The position numbers and the translations under genes were made by a program. A DNA stretch of 64,000 nucleotides from Cornus controversa. Lineage: Eukaryota; Streptophyta; Magnoliopsida; Cornales; Cornaceae. Below the pieces are notes generated by a model. The model saw only the letters and a program-made list of their open reading frames with translations. It did no database searches and was not told the origin of the DNA. This document shows positions 25,349 through 36,789 of this stretch, one piece after another; the first letter of the stretch is position 1; the number at the start of each line of letters is the position of its first letter. The stretch covers positions 28,883,797-28,947,796 of the forward strand of contig CM048850.1 in the NCBI GenBank assembly GCA_026545225.1, given 5' to 3'.

Positions 25349-26568
25349 TAGTGATGGCAATTTGTCCACCCCGTTTAAAACTCGTTTACAGAACCGTTTA
25401 AGGAAACAAGGTGGGAATGAGGTTAGGAAAAATAACTCACGCAAATTCGGGACGGGAGCGAAGTAAGACCCTACCTCGACGTATACCCGCCCCGCCCAAT
25501 TTAAGTATATATATATATATATTTAATATATAAAGGAAACATTCTACGTCACAGTAGATGAAATTTATATATACTTTTGAATTTGTGAACTATTCTAGTT
25601 CAAATTTTACAATTTTAATTCGATTTTACGCCACAATACTTGAAATTTGCACAACTTTTTCTTTAATTTTCACTATATTATGGATTATTATAAACAAGTA
25701 AGAGACTAAGAATTAAGAACACAATAGTGTAACAATATTTAAAATTACTTAGTGCATATGTATCTAAGTATTAGATTTATTATTATAAAAAATTTTGCAT
25801 TAAAAAAAAAAGTATAAACGGACAAGAACGGGACGGGAAAAATTAAACGGTTTTGAGAATAGAGTTTGGGGATGATTTTGTAAACGATTGCAAGATGGGA
25901 CAGGGAAAGTTAAACGGTTACGGGAACGAGAAAGTCAAAACCTGCCCCGTTGTCATTAGGGATGGCAATTTTCGCCCCGCTCTAATAGTAGGGGCGAGTA
26001 TGATTTTTTTTTAAAAACCCGCCTAGTACCCGCCCCGCCCGATTATATACATACATATATATATAGTGACATAATTGTATGAAATATGCTATTTTTTATT
26101 ATTATATTACTTATATAAATATAGTATACTAGATATACGACAGCCACTAGGTTACCTTGTTCTATTATATTCCTCTCTTTATCTTATGGCTAAAAGAGAA
26201 CTCTATCTTGTGTATATAATAGATCTATAATAAAAAAAATTCTTGAAAGCCAAAACCGTTTCCATCTTCATCTACATATGTATGTATGTTTATGTCATTT
26301 TCTTTGGTCTTATATATTGAGATTTTGACTGTAGGAGTGTTGTATCATCGTTTGGGTACATTTAGCCCAAATATCGAATTTAAAGCAAATAAAATAAAAA
26401 ATTTTAAGGATTTTGTTATTCCTCTCTTTCTCTAAATGGAGCGGTAATGGTATACTTACCACTAACCCGTTAGAGTTCTTAACGGGAGATGAATTTTGTA
26501 TTTCTTTGATGGGGCGGGGTAGGATTTTGGCATACCCGCCCCGTTGTCATCCCTAGTTGTCATCCCTA
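25349..26568. mobile_element. hAT-like MITE A, interrupted by MITE B
   Basis: It begins TAGTGATGGCAA and ends TTGTCATCCCTA, an Ac-like terminal inverted repeat. The flanking octamers are GTTGCAAA (25341-25348) and GTTACAAA (26569-26576), 7 of 8 identical, consistent with an 8-bp hAT target duplication. Removing MITE B (25957-26555) and one copy of its target duplication restores the right terminus. The interior is rich in CCCGCCCCG/ACGGG words and has no transposase. Confidence 0.8.
25957..26555. mobile_element. hAT-like MITE B nested in MITE A, TSD GTTGTCAT
   Basis: It starts TAGGGATGGCAA and ends TTGTCATCCCTA. Perfect 8-bp target duplications GTTGTCAT flank it at 25949-25956 and 26556-26563. 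It inserted into the right terminal repeat of MITE A. No coding sequence is present, so it must have moved with a transposase supplied elsewhere. Confidence 0.88.
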
Positions 26569-27116
26569 GTTACAAATGTAGAAAATGAAAGTGTAAATAT
26601 GATTTTTTAAAAAAATATTAATATTAATTAAAAAGAAAATGATAAATGGGCAAACGTAAGTGGACTGGCTCAAATAATTGATTAATAATAGAAGTAGAAA
26701 GAAGTAAAGGAATAACCAAGGAAAGACTGGTGTAGATCACATGCACGTGACACATGGGCAGTTTCATAGTAAGTAAGTTTATTTGATAAGTTGAAGAGAG
26801 GGTTGAGTCATGTGCACACCACCGATGACGATGACAGGGAAAGGACGGAGATCAACTCCATTGTAAGGTGTGATCGAACCCACTCTCTACGAGAGTAATT
26901 TTCACCCACCTTATTTACATTTAAGTCTCTCAACTCAATTTGCCTTCTCATCTTAAAAAATTTAAATTTTCATCACTACACAAAATCTCATTACCAGACA
27001 CTCACCCATCTTTAAATCTAAATGTCATTATCATTTGTCCTTCATCCTGTTATTATTCATCATTTACCAAACCCTCCTCAATCCTCATTCTTCAACTGTG
27101 ATTATTCATCACCACC

Positions 27117-27120
<4 letters not shown>

Positions 27121-27148
<28 letters not shown>
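27121..27148. repeat. (TC)n microsatellite
   Basis: Run of about 14 TC units within module L. The homologous position near 21561-21582 has a shorter, interrupted run. Confidence 0.9.
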
Positions 27149-27153
<5 letters not shown>

Positions 27154-28599
27154 CCTCATCTCTAGATATCCAGATACCAACCAAACGCATTTTGTGATAT
27201 TGGTTTCTCATAAACAGTTTTTTTTTTTCTAAATATTGATTTCTCATAAACCACGTAAAAAAAAAAATTTGATGCAAAATTGAGTGAACCATTTCTTGAT
27301 TTTTTTTTTATTTTAAAAAAGTTCAAGCAAACGCAAACACATCTACAGTATTATTCTTAATCATTTAAAGAAGAGAAATCGTACCATATGAATTAATGGT
27401 TCAATGGTATTTTTTGATATTTCAAAACAATAAAAAGCTATCAAAAAATTGCTGAGGTATTTTAAGAATTTTAGTGGGGGCATATAAATGTTTGGTGAGG
27501 TATTTTAAGAATGTTAACGGAGGCATGTTTGAAATTTTACAAAATTCAAGTATATAATACAGAGAAAAAAAATTCAATGGGTGCGCCCACCCCCACTCGT
27601 CCTTTGTTGGCTCCGTGAGTGTCTCGTGCTATATAGGATCAAGATTCAATAGTAGAACCCATAAGCAACTTTACAAATCGAATACTTCTATTTTAGTGAA
27701 AAGAAATGCGCGTCCATTCTCGTGTCAAACTTCACCCAAAATTTCAAAAAGTTTGTGTCATTTGGACTCATTTCCTTTCCTGAATATAATTTTATGGTGA
27801 TCTGGTTGGTATTTACAATTTATGGAGCCTAACAATATTAAAAGTACTATACCAAACATATCCATTATGGTGCAATGGGTTTCAATATCATTTTGTTTAA
27901 GTTTTTTTTTTTTTCCTATTTGGTACACAAACTCATTTCAAAGAATTATTTGTATTCAAAAGAATTTGATCTTTAAACCTAATAGTTTGCTGGACACTAA
28001 GATCAAATTCTTTATTCGCTTAAGCCTTTTATACATGTAATAGTAAGGATAATAGTACAATAATTTGAAATTTTAAATGAAATGTTTTATGCACAAAATC
28101 ATGAGTTAAATTGGGTCCGAACCAAGTTTGAGTTTGACCCCTATAAATGATAGTCTGCAGTGACTAGATCCGTGATCACAAATAAATTTTAAAATTTTTG
28201 TTTGAATAAAATTAAAGTATAAAACTTTAATGATAAAGAACAACAAATGCAATAATGCTGAAGTACAACAACAAACACGCCATTGTTGTTGGACAATGAT
28301 TCCCCTTCTTTATTGACAATTGAAAGACTTGCAAGCATAATTGACTACCAAAAATAGCTGACTCTCCAAGGTAATTGACACTTTTGGAATCAAATCATTG
28401 CTACCAATTTCTAAAAGAGAAATTTATGATCCTTCAAAGGCCACAATTGAAAAAGATGCTTAACAAATTAATTATTGAACCCTTTTTTCTAAAAATTATT
28501 GACTTCACTTGTATTTTCTTTTCAATGAAATGTTATAATAAAATTACCTTTTATAGTTTTTTACTCACCTTTTTTAAAGGTAACTTTTTTCTTGAGTTA

Positions 28600-29060
28600 T
28601 TGTTTTTTTATATTTTTTTTATCTTGTTAAACGAAATAATTTATTCAACAGAGACAACTTTTTTTTATACTTTTTTTGAGGTCTTATCAAAAGGGATAAT
28701 TTAATCAACAAATATAATTTTTTTTTTTAGTACCGTAACAAAGAGATACTTCATTCAACATAGATAACTTTTTTTAGGTCTTTTTTTTTTGTCCTATCAA
28801 AAGAGAAAAAAATTTCAATAGAGATAATTTCTTTTGGGTCCTTTATTTTTCTTTTTTTTGTGTGTACCATACTTTTTTTTTGCGTTTTGTCAAATGAGAT
28901 ACTTTATTCAACAGAAAAACTTGCTTTTTGGGGTTTTTTTTTTTGTTCATGTCAAAAGAGATAAAAATAAATTTCAATTCCTGTAAAAAGATAATTTATT
29001 TAGCAGCTTTTGTTTTTGGATTTGGTCAAAAAGATAATTTTAATAACTTTTTTGGATTTT
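28600..29060. repeat. T-rich minisatellite, module T copy 3
   Basis: About seven to eight degenerate units of the family seen at 22840-23600, some collapsed to little more than the T run. Confidence 0.7.
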
Positions 29061-29302
29061 TTTTATTAAGAATTGGAGAGGAGGATTTTTTTTTTCTTAA
29101 ATAGAGATGAAGATATGTGAAAGGGTAGTTGTGTAATTTAAAAAAAATTATAATTATTCACTTATAAAATTAAGATTAAAAATATATATATTTTTTAATA
29201 CAAGAGTGTAAACTTAAAACGAAAGTGTGAATATCATTTTTGATATCAAAAGTATCTTTTGTCTTAAAGATTCTTTATTGTTTATATATATAATATATAA
29301 AA

Positions 29303-29625
29303 GATAAATATTAGTACTATTTGACTAGCTAGCTAGACCGGTGGTTTTTGTCCATGCATGTAATTTACATATATATAAGATGAATATTAGTACTATTTGA
29401 CTAGCTAGCTAGACCGGTGGTTTTTGTCCATGCATGTAATTTATATATATAAGATCAATATTAGTCCTGTTTGACTAGCTAGCTGACCGGTGGTTTTTGT
29501 CCATGCATGTAATTTAATTTATATATATAAGATCAATATTAGTACTATTTGACTAGCTAGCTGACCGGTGGTTTTTGTCCATGCATGTAATTTATATATA
29601 TATATATATATATATATTAGTACTA
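29303..29625. repeat. four-unit minisatellite (~75-85 bp)
   Basis: Four close copies of a unit containing ATATTAGTACTATTTGACTA, then GCTAGCT(AG)ACCGGTGG, then TTTTTGTCCATGCATGTAAT. A TA run of variable length sits between units. Units 1-2 have CTAGCTAGCTAGACCGG and units 3-4 have lost two bases there. The last unit runs into a TA microsatellite at about 29593-29618. The high similarity contrasts with the decayed sequence around it. Confidence 0.92.
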
Positions 29626-29821
29626 TTTGAAAATGATAAAATGGGCAAACATAAGTGGCACTTACTCAAATAATCAATTAACGTGGCAGGTGATAAATGA
29701 TAGAAGTAAAAACAAGTAAAAGAATAACCAAGGAAAGACTGATGGAGATCACATGCATGTGACACATGGGCAGTTTCATAGGAAGTAAGTTTATTTGATA
29801 AGTTGGAGAGAGGTTGGTTCA

Positions 29822-30268
29822 AGATGGTAATTCGTTTCTGTGTTTCGTATTCGTATAGTGTCGAGATATGAATATTTTATTAAATAATTTAATTTTAATT
29901 TGATTCATTTAATAATTGTATTAGAGATTTTTAATATTAATCTAACCTGTTTATTAAATCTGTTATTCATCGATTCGTATAATCAGTTTAATAAATATAT
30001 CCTATAATGACACGACTTATTTAATAATCTTTTTAATCCATTTAACTTATATCATATGAGTTTTTTCATCTTTAAAAATCTTTATGAAAATGATATAAAA
30101 AATAATTTTATATAAACCTATAATATATGAATAACTCTTATCGTAATCATGTCATGGGTTTCGTATCGAGTTCGTGTCAATTCATTTATTAAATGTGTCA
30201 ACTTACCTCAAACTCAAAGTCGATTAACTCATGTCGTGTTCATGCTTATCCCATTTTACCACCCTTAG
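29822..30268. mobile_element. MITE, TGGTAATTCG family, copy 2
   Basis: It starts AGATGGTAATTCG and ends TTTTACCACCCTTAG. Flanking octamers are TTGGTTCA (29814-29821) and TTAGATCA (30269-30276), 6 of 8 identical. It splits module C copy 3 at a different point from the insertion at 23839, so the two are independent insertions of one family. Confidence 0.6.
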
Positions 30269-30430
30269 TTAGATCATGTGCACATTACCGTATTTATGAC
30301 TGCTAAAAGATAGAGATCACTCCATTAAGATGTGGTTCTCTCACAAATAATGAGGACCCTTTACATTAAGTCTTTGAACTCAATTTTTCTTCACATCATA
30401 AATAGTTTAAATTTCCATCACTACACTAAT

Positions 30431-31400
30431 CACGAGTCAGATTAATTGAGTTTACTAACTATAAGAATTTATTTTAATAGTTGAAGCCAGTTAATATTCG
30501 TGTTCCAACAAAGTCTTCTAGTGCTCTACCCTCATTTTTTCCTAAAATTTTAATTAGTCCATAAACAATCAGGTACCCTAGTTAAGTTGTATATGCAAGA
30601 GATATTATTAAATAATTTAAAAATATTTAAATTACTTGATGGTCCAATTCAATCAAAATTTACATATAAATTTCTATCAAAATTGATGTTGAGATTTTTT
30701 TAAAACATTTTATTATTCTTATAAGATGTACAATGACTTGGACAGACCATGACAAGCAATGGCCAAAATGACCTACAATGGCTTGGCCAAAATTGTGAGT
30801 TAGGCCATGACTTGCCTAAACAGTTAGCCAACATGTTAGTCAAGCAAATTATTTAAAAATAAATTTTTTATCTACCATTCTTGTACGTTCTTTGCTGGCA
30901 TATATATATATATATTATTTTTTTCACTTAAACTTATATAACTTTTAATAGAAATAAAATTTTTTAATGAAATAATTTCTGTTAGAAAGATAATTTTGAG
31001 AGTTTCTACCATTAGACTATGCTATGACTTAATTTTAAAAGATTAAAATTTGTTAAAGTATTATTATTTTTTACTAAATTTTAAAATTTTTTTCGTGCCG
31101 ACGTTGGTGAATGGCCAAGAATTTGAAGGTGGACAATGAAAAATATTGTGATGTTATGAATGCAATGCTATGAATGCGGATGTATTAGTTGGAGCATTTT
31201 GATTGCACCGGAAAATACGGTCCATCTAGTAATTTATTTGAGGATCATGATCAATTATTTAGAAGTATTGTGTACCCAATAGAAACTCAAACTAAGGAAG
31301 ATGGTTACCTTTAAAGCTTGCGATTGTTTTGAATGCTGCTATCAATAAATGGTTGATTGGGCGTTGAATTGCTGCAGAGAACAGTAAATGAGAATTGACA
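30431..31400. other. intergenic, no gene seen
   Basis: AT-rich and unstructured apart from a short TA run near 30901-30915. There is no recognisable coding sequence. Confidence 0.5.
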
Positions 31401-31534
31401 GATACATATATATATATATACAGAGTGAGAAAGTTGTTTTACCTTTTATTACTGCTGCTGTCTCATAAACCTTTTATAAGAATGGATAGGACCCACTGCC
31501 TGCACGAAAATGGACAGTGATAAACCGATAGTGA

Positions 31535-31695
31535 TAGGAATGGGGCGGGACCCAACTCCATTTGTCTTCATTTAAGTATTTAACAATACTCCTCCTCTTC
31601 GCTTCAAATTATTTTATTAAATGGGATGAAATGGGGTCTTTACACTCTTAACGTCTTTAGTAATTTATAGGTGCATCTAATAAATTTTAAACGAG

Positions 31696-31729
<34 letters not shown>

Positions 31730-31944
31730 CTATATAGGAGTATTTTTGTATAGGTATAATATATTTAAGAGTAATATAATAAATATAAAATGGAAACATA
31801 ATGATGGTATTTATCGCCATTCATGTTCCATTGCTATGCAAATTTTTTCTCTTACTTTCATAATCGTTCCAAAATTATTTATATTTTTTCAAAAACAGTT
31901 TAAATGGGATGGGATGGGGTGGGTTTGGCAAATTGTTATCCCTA
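31535..31944. mobile_element. hAT-like MITE, left duplicate
   Basis: It starts TAGGAATGG and ends GTTATCCCTA. The flanking octamers GATAGTGA and AATAGTGA match at 7 of 8 positions. The interior has GGGATGGGG words and a TA run at 31697-31728. Relative to the duplicate at 42128-42555 it has lost some bases near the left end. Confidence 0.7.
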
Positions 31945-32009
31945 AATAGTGATGACGATGAAAGAAAAAAATAAATAAAATAATGACGGCGGTGATTGAT
32001 TTTAATTAA

Positions 32010-32473
32010 GGAATAAAGTGCAAAAAATTTCCTAAACTGTGTCCAAATTTGCAAATAATCTCCCTAAACTATATTTCATACACAAAATCCCTTGAACTAT
32101 CACATTTTGTTAGAAAATGCTCCCCATGCCTAGTTATTTTTCATTAAATGACCATAATATACTTTCTTATTAAATTACACTTAACCCATTTTCCTTTTTA
32201 AAATAAATAGTGAAAAAAATTCATAATATTTTGATGACATATTTTCTATCAAATTTGCATAAATTTACATTTAATGCTTGAAAATAATTTTTTAATAAAA
32301 ATCTTAAGTAACTTTTTTTTAATTTTTTAAAATAATTTCTTAATATTTCATGAATATACTTTATGAAAAAGAATTTATTTTTTATTTAAGTAATTTCATA
32401 ATTTTTCATGAATATATTATATGAAAAAAAAGTATTTTTTTACCATAAAAAAGTTTAAATTGGGTATAATAAG
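32010..32473. mobile_element. MULE-like element, left arm (left duplicate)
   Basis: It begins GGAATAAAGTGCAAAAAA, preceded by TTAATTAA. The reverse complement of 52409 leftward reads GGGTAAAATGCAAAAAAA, also bordered by TTAATTAA. The pair looks like the termini of a Mutator-like nonautonomous element with an 8-9-bp target duplication. TTAATTAA is self-complementary, so the exact border is ambiguous. The arm is cut at 32473 by the Sirevirus insertion. Confidence 0.6.
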
Positions 32474-33620
32474 TGTTACCCAAGTATTGACCCTGGGGGG
32501 GGGGGGGGGGGTGAATAGGGTTTAAAGCAACTCATATATAATTTTTGAATTTAAAAAGAATATATTACCAAAATTAAATTCCCCTATTATGCAATATAGA
32601 TAAGACAAACAATTGAAGTAATTCAAACACAATATAAAGAGTTAGAGATAGAGAATTCAAGCGCTAATGACACGATGATTTTTGTGAGGTTTGGAATTCC
32701 TACTCCTTGGCTCAAGACCCCTCTTGAGACTTCTCAAATCCAATATAGCACCTCCTTATAGGTGGAGGGAAAAACCTTCTTTCTAAGAGAAACTCCTCCT
32801 CCTAGTCTTCCTTAGGTCATACCAACACTTGCTAAAGGAACAACCTCCTTTAGACATCCTTTGGATCAAATCGATGATTTTGAGTGGAAGAAGTGCTTAC
32901 AGATATAGCTCTCAAAGTAGATTTACAGCAAGAAGCTCTCAATTGATATCTCTTAATATAGATGAATACACAAGTGTAAGCTCACAAGACTAAAGTATAA
33001 AATGAATTCACAAGTTGAAGCTTAAGTTTATTGAATGATTTTTACAAGATAGTATATGAATGTATTGAATGCTCAAATTATATGTATTAAACTCTCTTCA
33101 ATGTGTATGAGCATTATATAGGCATAGCCATCTGAAGCAAGGTGGTTAGAGTAGTTGGGAGAGCATTAAATGCAAAAAAGAGCCATTGGATTCAAAATCT
33201 GCTAGTATCGGTCGGCTGATGAATATTGTTTCGGTCAGCTGAAGCTATATATGGTTGAAACAATGTTTCAGGTTCTCCAGTTTTGCACAACCTATTAGAA
33301 TGAATTCTAGTTTCTACCAGCCGTCTAATAGGTTTCATCAACTTGCTGATAACACTGTTTCGATATACTTCAGCTGACTAAAAAAATATTCCAACTTCCC
33401 CTATTTTGCATAACGCACTGGAATAAATTTCAGGTTTAATTAGCCAACTGATGGAGCTTATCAGGCGACCAAAACTCTATAAGAATCTGAGTTTGCCATT
33501 TTTGAGGGGTTTGAATGTTCAAACACGTTTATAGGTCCATGAAAGTATATGAGTGGTGTTCAAAACCTACTGTTTGATCGATGAAAGATCAAGTATATAG
33601 AAGTTGAAAAAGTATTTTTA
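32474..33620 (-). repeat. Sirevirus 3' LTR, left duplicate, lacking its first ~400 bp
   Basis: It aligns with 50510-51660 of the complete 5' LTR and stops where the extra ORF begins. The 404-bp U3 start (51661-52064 in the complete LTR) and the polypurine tract are missing. A G17 homopolymer lies at 32495-32511. CGGTCGGCTGA-type motifs lie at about 33205-33470. Confidence 0.85.
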
Positions 33621-33621
33621 A

Positions 33622-34819
33622 CTAGCATAGGTTTTCAACTAGCATGACTCTAATATCTTGTGGGAATGGAAATGAGCCAACCCCGGGAGGTGAGATAGTT
33701 ACAGAAAGTGAAGATAGAACTTTAGCCTTTATAGGCTTTGCCCTATCCTCTTTTTCTTCTCTTTCTTCTTCATTCTCTTCTTCTTCTTCAACCTCAGCTC
33801 CTTCTACAAACTTAGGATCAAACCAATGATGATCTCTATTCTCTTGTAGTTTCACGATCCTCGGTATAGTGGAGTTAATTTTGTCCCTTGGTCCGTGAGT
33901 GTTCGAGTTAAAAGCATTCAAATTAACCCCTTAGTCGTAAAAATTTGAGTTAGTGGCATGGCGTAGAAGAGATGAACCCCACTTTTCTTGTAATCAAATG
34001 TGGTAGTAGATGAGAAATGAGAGATCGAATCTCTCCATTAAGTACACACCACACAAGAAAGGCTTTCATGAATGATACGTCCGAGCGGCCACCAAAATTT
34101 GGAAAAATCGTATACATAATGATGTTGTACACGAGTTGGGCTTCCACGGTTAATTTGTTCAACTTTACTTTAATGATATTCGAGGTAGTCCTATCATGAC
34201 TCATTTGACAAATGGCATCCAAAAGATTGAATCATTCGCCTTTGTGCCAAATGTGGGAGGTGTAGTATTGAATTTCTCATTTGGAAATGTTGAAAAGCCT
34301 TCGGATGGATGCTTGATCAATTAAAATATCGGTACTAGCAACAAATGAGTACAGAGTTGAGACCGGTGCATCTTTTATTGATATCAAGTGAGCATATAAT
34401 AGCCTTACTAGTTTCGGACAGTATGGAATGTCTATGGACATAAAATCACCTAAGTCGATTGCATTAAACAAATTATAGGTATTTAGATGAAGAGATGCAC
34501 ATTCAGAGCGTGTGATAATATTACCCTTTGATATGGTTCGATTGATGTATTTCTTCTCATATGTGAGATGATAATTCTCAGACTTGAACCATCAGATGTG
34601 AGGAATGGGTGAAAACACAGTGGGAGCTGACGCCATGGATGGTGGTGTAGGAGTTGGCTGCTCAGCGTTATTGTCATGAACGACCTTGGCTTTCTTTTTG
34701 GACTGAGTTTCCCTCACTGGATTATGTCTAGGAGGATTGGTGATTTTTAATTTGGGATTAAAAGTGAAAAAGGTTGGAGAAGATTTGGAAATGGGTGAAC
34801 AGGACCTCAGATCAATCAT
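33622..34819 (-). pseudogene. extra ORF 3' of Sirevirus pol (plant transposon protein type), left duplicate
   Basis: It lies between RNase H and the 3' LTR in the pol orientation, where Sireviruses may carry an additional or env-like ORF. Segments in shifting frames give a basic N-terminal region (RETQSKKKAKV), a central domain (DLGDFMSIDIPYCPKLVRLL; NIIMYTIFPNFGGRSDVSF; FLVWCVLNG) and an acidic C-terminal run of Glu near 33690-33770. The central part matches the putative plant transposon protein domain. No membrane segment is evident, so an envelope role is not supported. Compared with the right duplicate, the ATG has mutated (near 34726) and there are stops and frameshifts. Confidence 0.65.
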
Positions 34820-35135
34820 TTAAATACTTGAATTCAAAGCAATAAATCCCTAAAAGTGAATGAAATTAATTTTAAAATGGTAACTTAGGATTTGCCTATG
34901 GAGAAGAAATCGTTCTTCAATCAACTGGAGCTTGGTGGGACAGAGAGAAATGAAATAAAACTAGGGTTTTTGCAACTTAAAACTGTCTAGAACACAGTTT
35001 TGGTCAGTTAATGGGTTTTCGATTGGTTGAAATATCTATTAGTTGGCTGATACATACCTTAGTTATGTGTATTTTAATACCCATGGTTCGGTTAGCTGAA
35101 GCATCCCTTCAGGCGGCTAATGGATTCCCAGAACT
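34820..35135 (-). other. noncoding spacer between Sirevirus pol and extra ORF
   Basis: No coding sequence. At about 35000-35120 it holds more of the TTGGCTGA/GGTTAGCTGAAGC motif set that also occurs in the LTRs, so these motifs are not confined to the LTR. The equivalent in the right duplicate is 45410-45720. Confidence 0.5.
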
Positions 35136-36560
35136 TCAATTTTTGCAAATTTTAATCACTTCCTTTTCTAAGGCCATCCCTAGTTCTTTTCTTAGAGTAT
35201 TAAGCCTATATTTTCGAAGAGGTTTGGTAAAAATGTCGGCAAGTTGCTTATCGGTACGTGTTGATAAAAACAAGCTCGATATCCCCTTTTGACGCATGAT
35301 CTCTAAGAAAGTGGTACCTTGTTTCAATATGCACTGTTCGGGAATGTTGAATATGATTTTTGGAAATGCAAATTGCACTTGTGTTGTCACAATAAATAGG
35401 GATATAATCAAAGGTAAGAACAAAATCTTATAATTGTTGTTTGATATAGAGCGTTTGAGCACAACTACTTCTGGTGGCTACTTATTCGGCTTCCACTGTT
35501 GATAAAGAAATGAAATTTTGTTTCTTACATGACCAAGAAACAAGTGAGTGTCCTAAGAAGTGACAAGTGCCTTTTGTGCTCTTCTTATCAATTTTGCAAC
35601 TGGCAAAGTCGGCATCTGAATAGCTAGTGAGATCAAAACAAGTATTTCTTAGATACCAAAGTCCTAAGTCAATGGTGCCGCTTAAATATTTGAAAATATG
35701 TTTAATGACATTTAAATGAGATTCTTTAGGACGGGATTGAAATCTAGCACATAAGCAAACATCTTTGGCATGTTTGGCTTTCCCAAACATTAGAGGAGGG
35801 ACTCATTAGATTTTGGCATGTTTGGCTTCCCCCAAGCCGAATTTCTTTAGAAAATCCTTAACATACTTAGATTGGTAAATGAAAATGTCATCGAGTGTTT
35901 ATTTGATTTGCAAACCTAAAAAAAAGTTGAGTTCTCCCATCATGCTCATTTCAAATTCTTTTTGCATGCTAGAAGAAAAATCTTTACATAACTTGTTATT
36001 TGTTGACCAAAAATGATATCATCAATATATACTTAAATGATTAACAAATTTTCACTTATGATTTTGGTAAAGAGAGTGCTATCAATTTTTCCTCTAATGA
36101 AATCATTTTTAAGTAATAAATCACTTAATCTTTCATACCAAGCTCTTGAGACTTGTTTTAAGCCATATAGGGCTTTTGACAATTTGAAAACATGATTTGC
36201 AAAATCAAAATTTTCAAAGCTCGGTGTTTGTTCAACAAACACTTCTTCTTCTATTAGGCCATTTAGAAAATTTCTTTTTACATCTATTTGAAATAATTTA
36301 AAGTTCTTGTTGGCAGAAAAAGCAAGTAGTATTCTAATAGCTTCTAATCTAGCTACGAGAGCAAAGTTTTCTTCATAGTCAATTCCTTCTTCTTGATTAT
36401 AACCTTGAGCAACAAGTCTTACTTTATTTCTAGTAATGACACCTGATTTATCCTTTTTGTTTCTAGAAACACATTTTGTCCCAATGATGATTTTTTCCTT
36501 AGGTTTAAGAACTAAATTACACACTTGATTTCTTCAAATTGATTTATTTCTTCTTGCATT
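35136..36560 (-). pseudogene. Sirevirus RT and RNase H, left duplicate
   Basis: RT: 36033-36524 carries the KVRLVAQGYNQEEGIDY and ALYGLKQ motifs, then a stop directly before VYIDDIIFG (the YxDD catalytic box, near 36018). RNase H: 35482-35790 holds SYSDADFA and STKGTCHFLG, and 35136-35462 holds the C-terminal ADIFTKPL motif. Between RT and RNase H a GEAKHAK-coding segment is repeated and about 40 residues usually present in the family are missing. The same stop and the same rearrangement occur in the right duplicate. Not functional. Confidence 0.85.
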
Positions 36561-36789
36561 GTAAGAATCCAAGAATCATCATTTTTGGCTTCACGGAAAA
36601 TTTTTAGGCTCAAGTTGAGACACAAAAGCCAAATGATTGTATATGTTGCTAAGTTTGGATCTTGTGCTAACACTTTTGAATGGATTACTAATGATTTGGT
36701 CTATTGGGTGATTTTGTACAAATTTTTAACTTTTAGGAAGATAATATTTTCTTCATCTATAGGTTGATCAGTACTTGAATTTTCCTTTG

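Larger units (their letters stand above)
21440..30430. repeat. noncoding block in three partial tandem copies
   Basis: Three modules recur in the same order. Module L (ATCTCATTACCAGA onward, including the TC-rich tract and AACCAAACGCATTTTGTG) is at about 21440-22700 and 26975-28520. Module T (T-rich minisatellite) is at 22840-23600, 24890-25215 and 28600-29060. Module C (AGAATAACCAA, then ATCACATGCA and GTGACACATGGG) is at 24463-24720, 26640-26960 and 29640-29825, the last continuing at 30269-30430 after a MITE. The pattern is L-T-C, (T)-C, L-T-C, so the middle copy lacks module L. No coding capacity was found. The copies are diverged and carry different MITE insertions, so the duplication is not recent. 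Confidence 0.75.

Noticed and set aside
33622..34819. Possible retroviral-type envelope gene after Sirevirus pol
   Set aside because: The position fits, but I see no signal peptide, transmembrane segment or coiled coil. The sequence instead matches a plant transposon protein domain.
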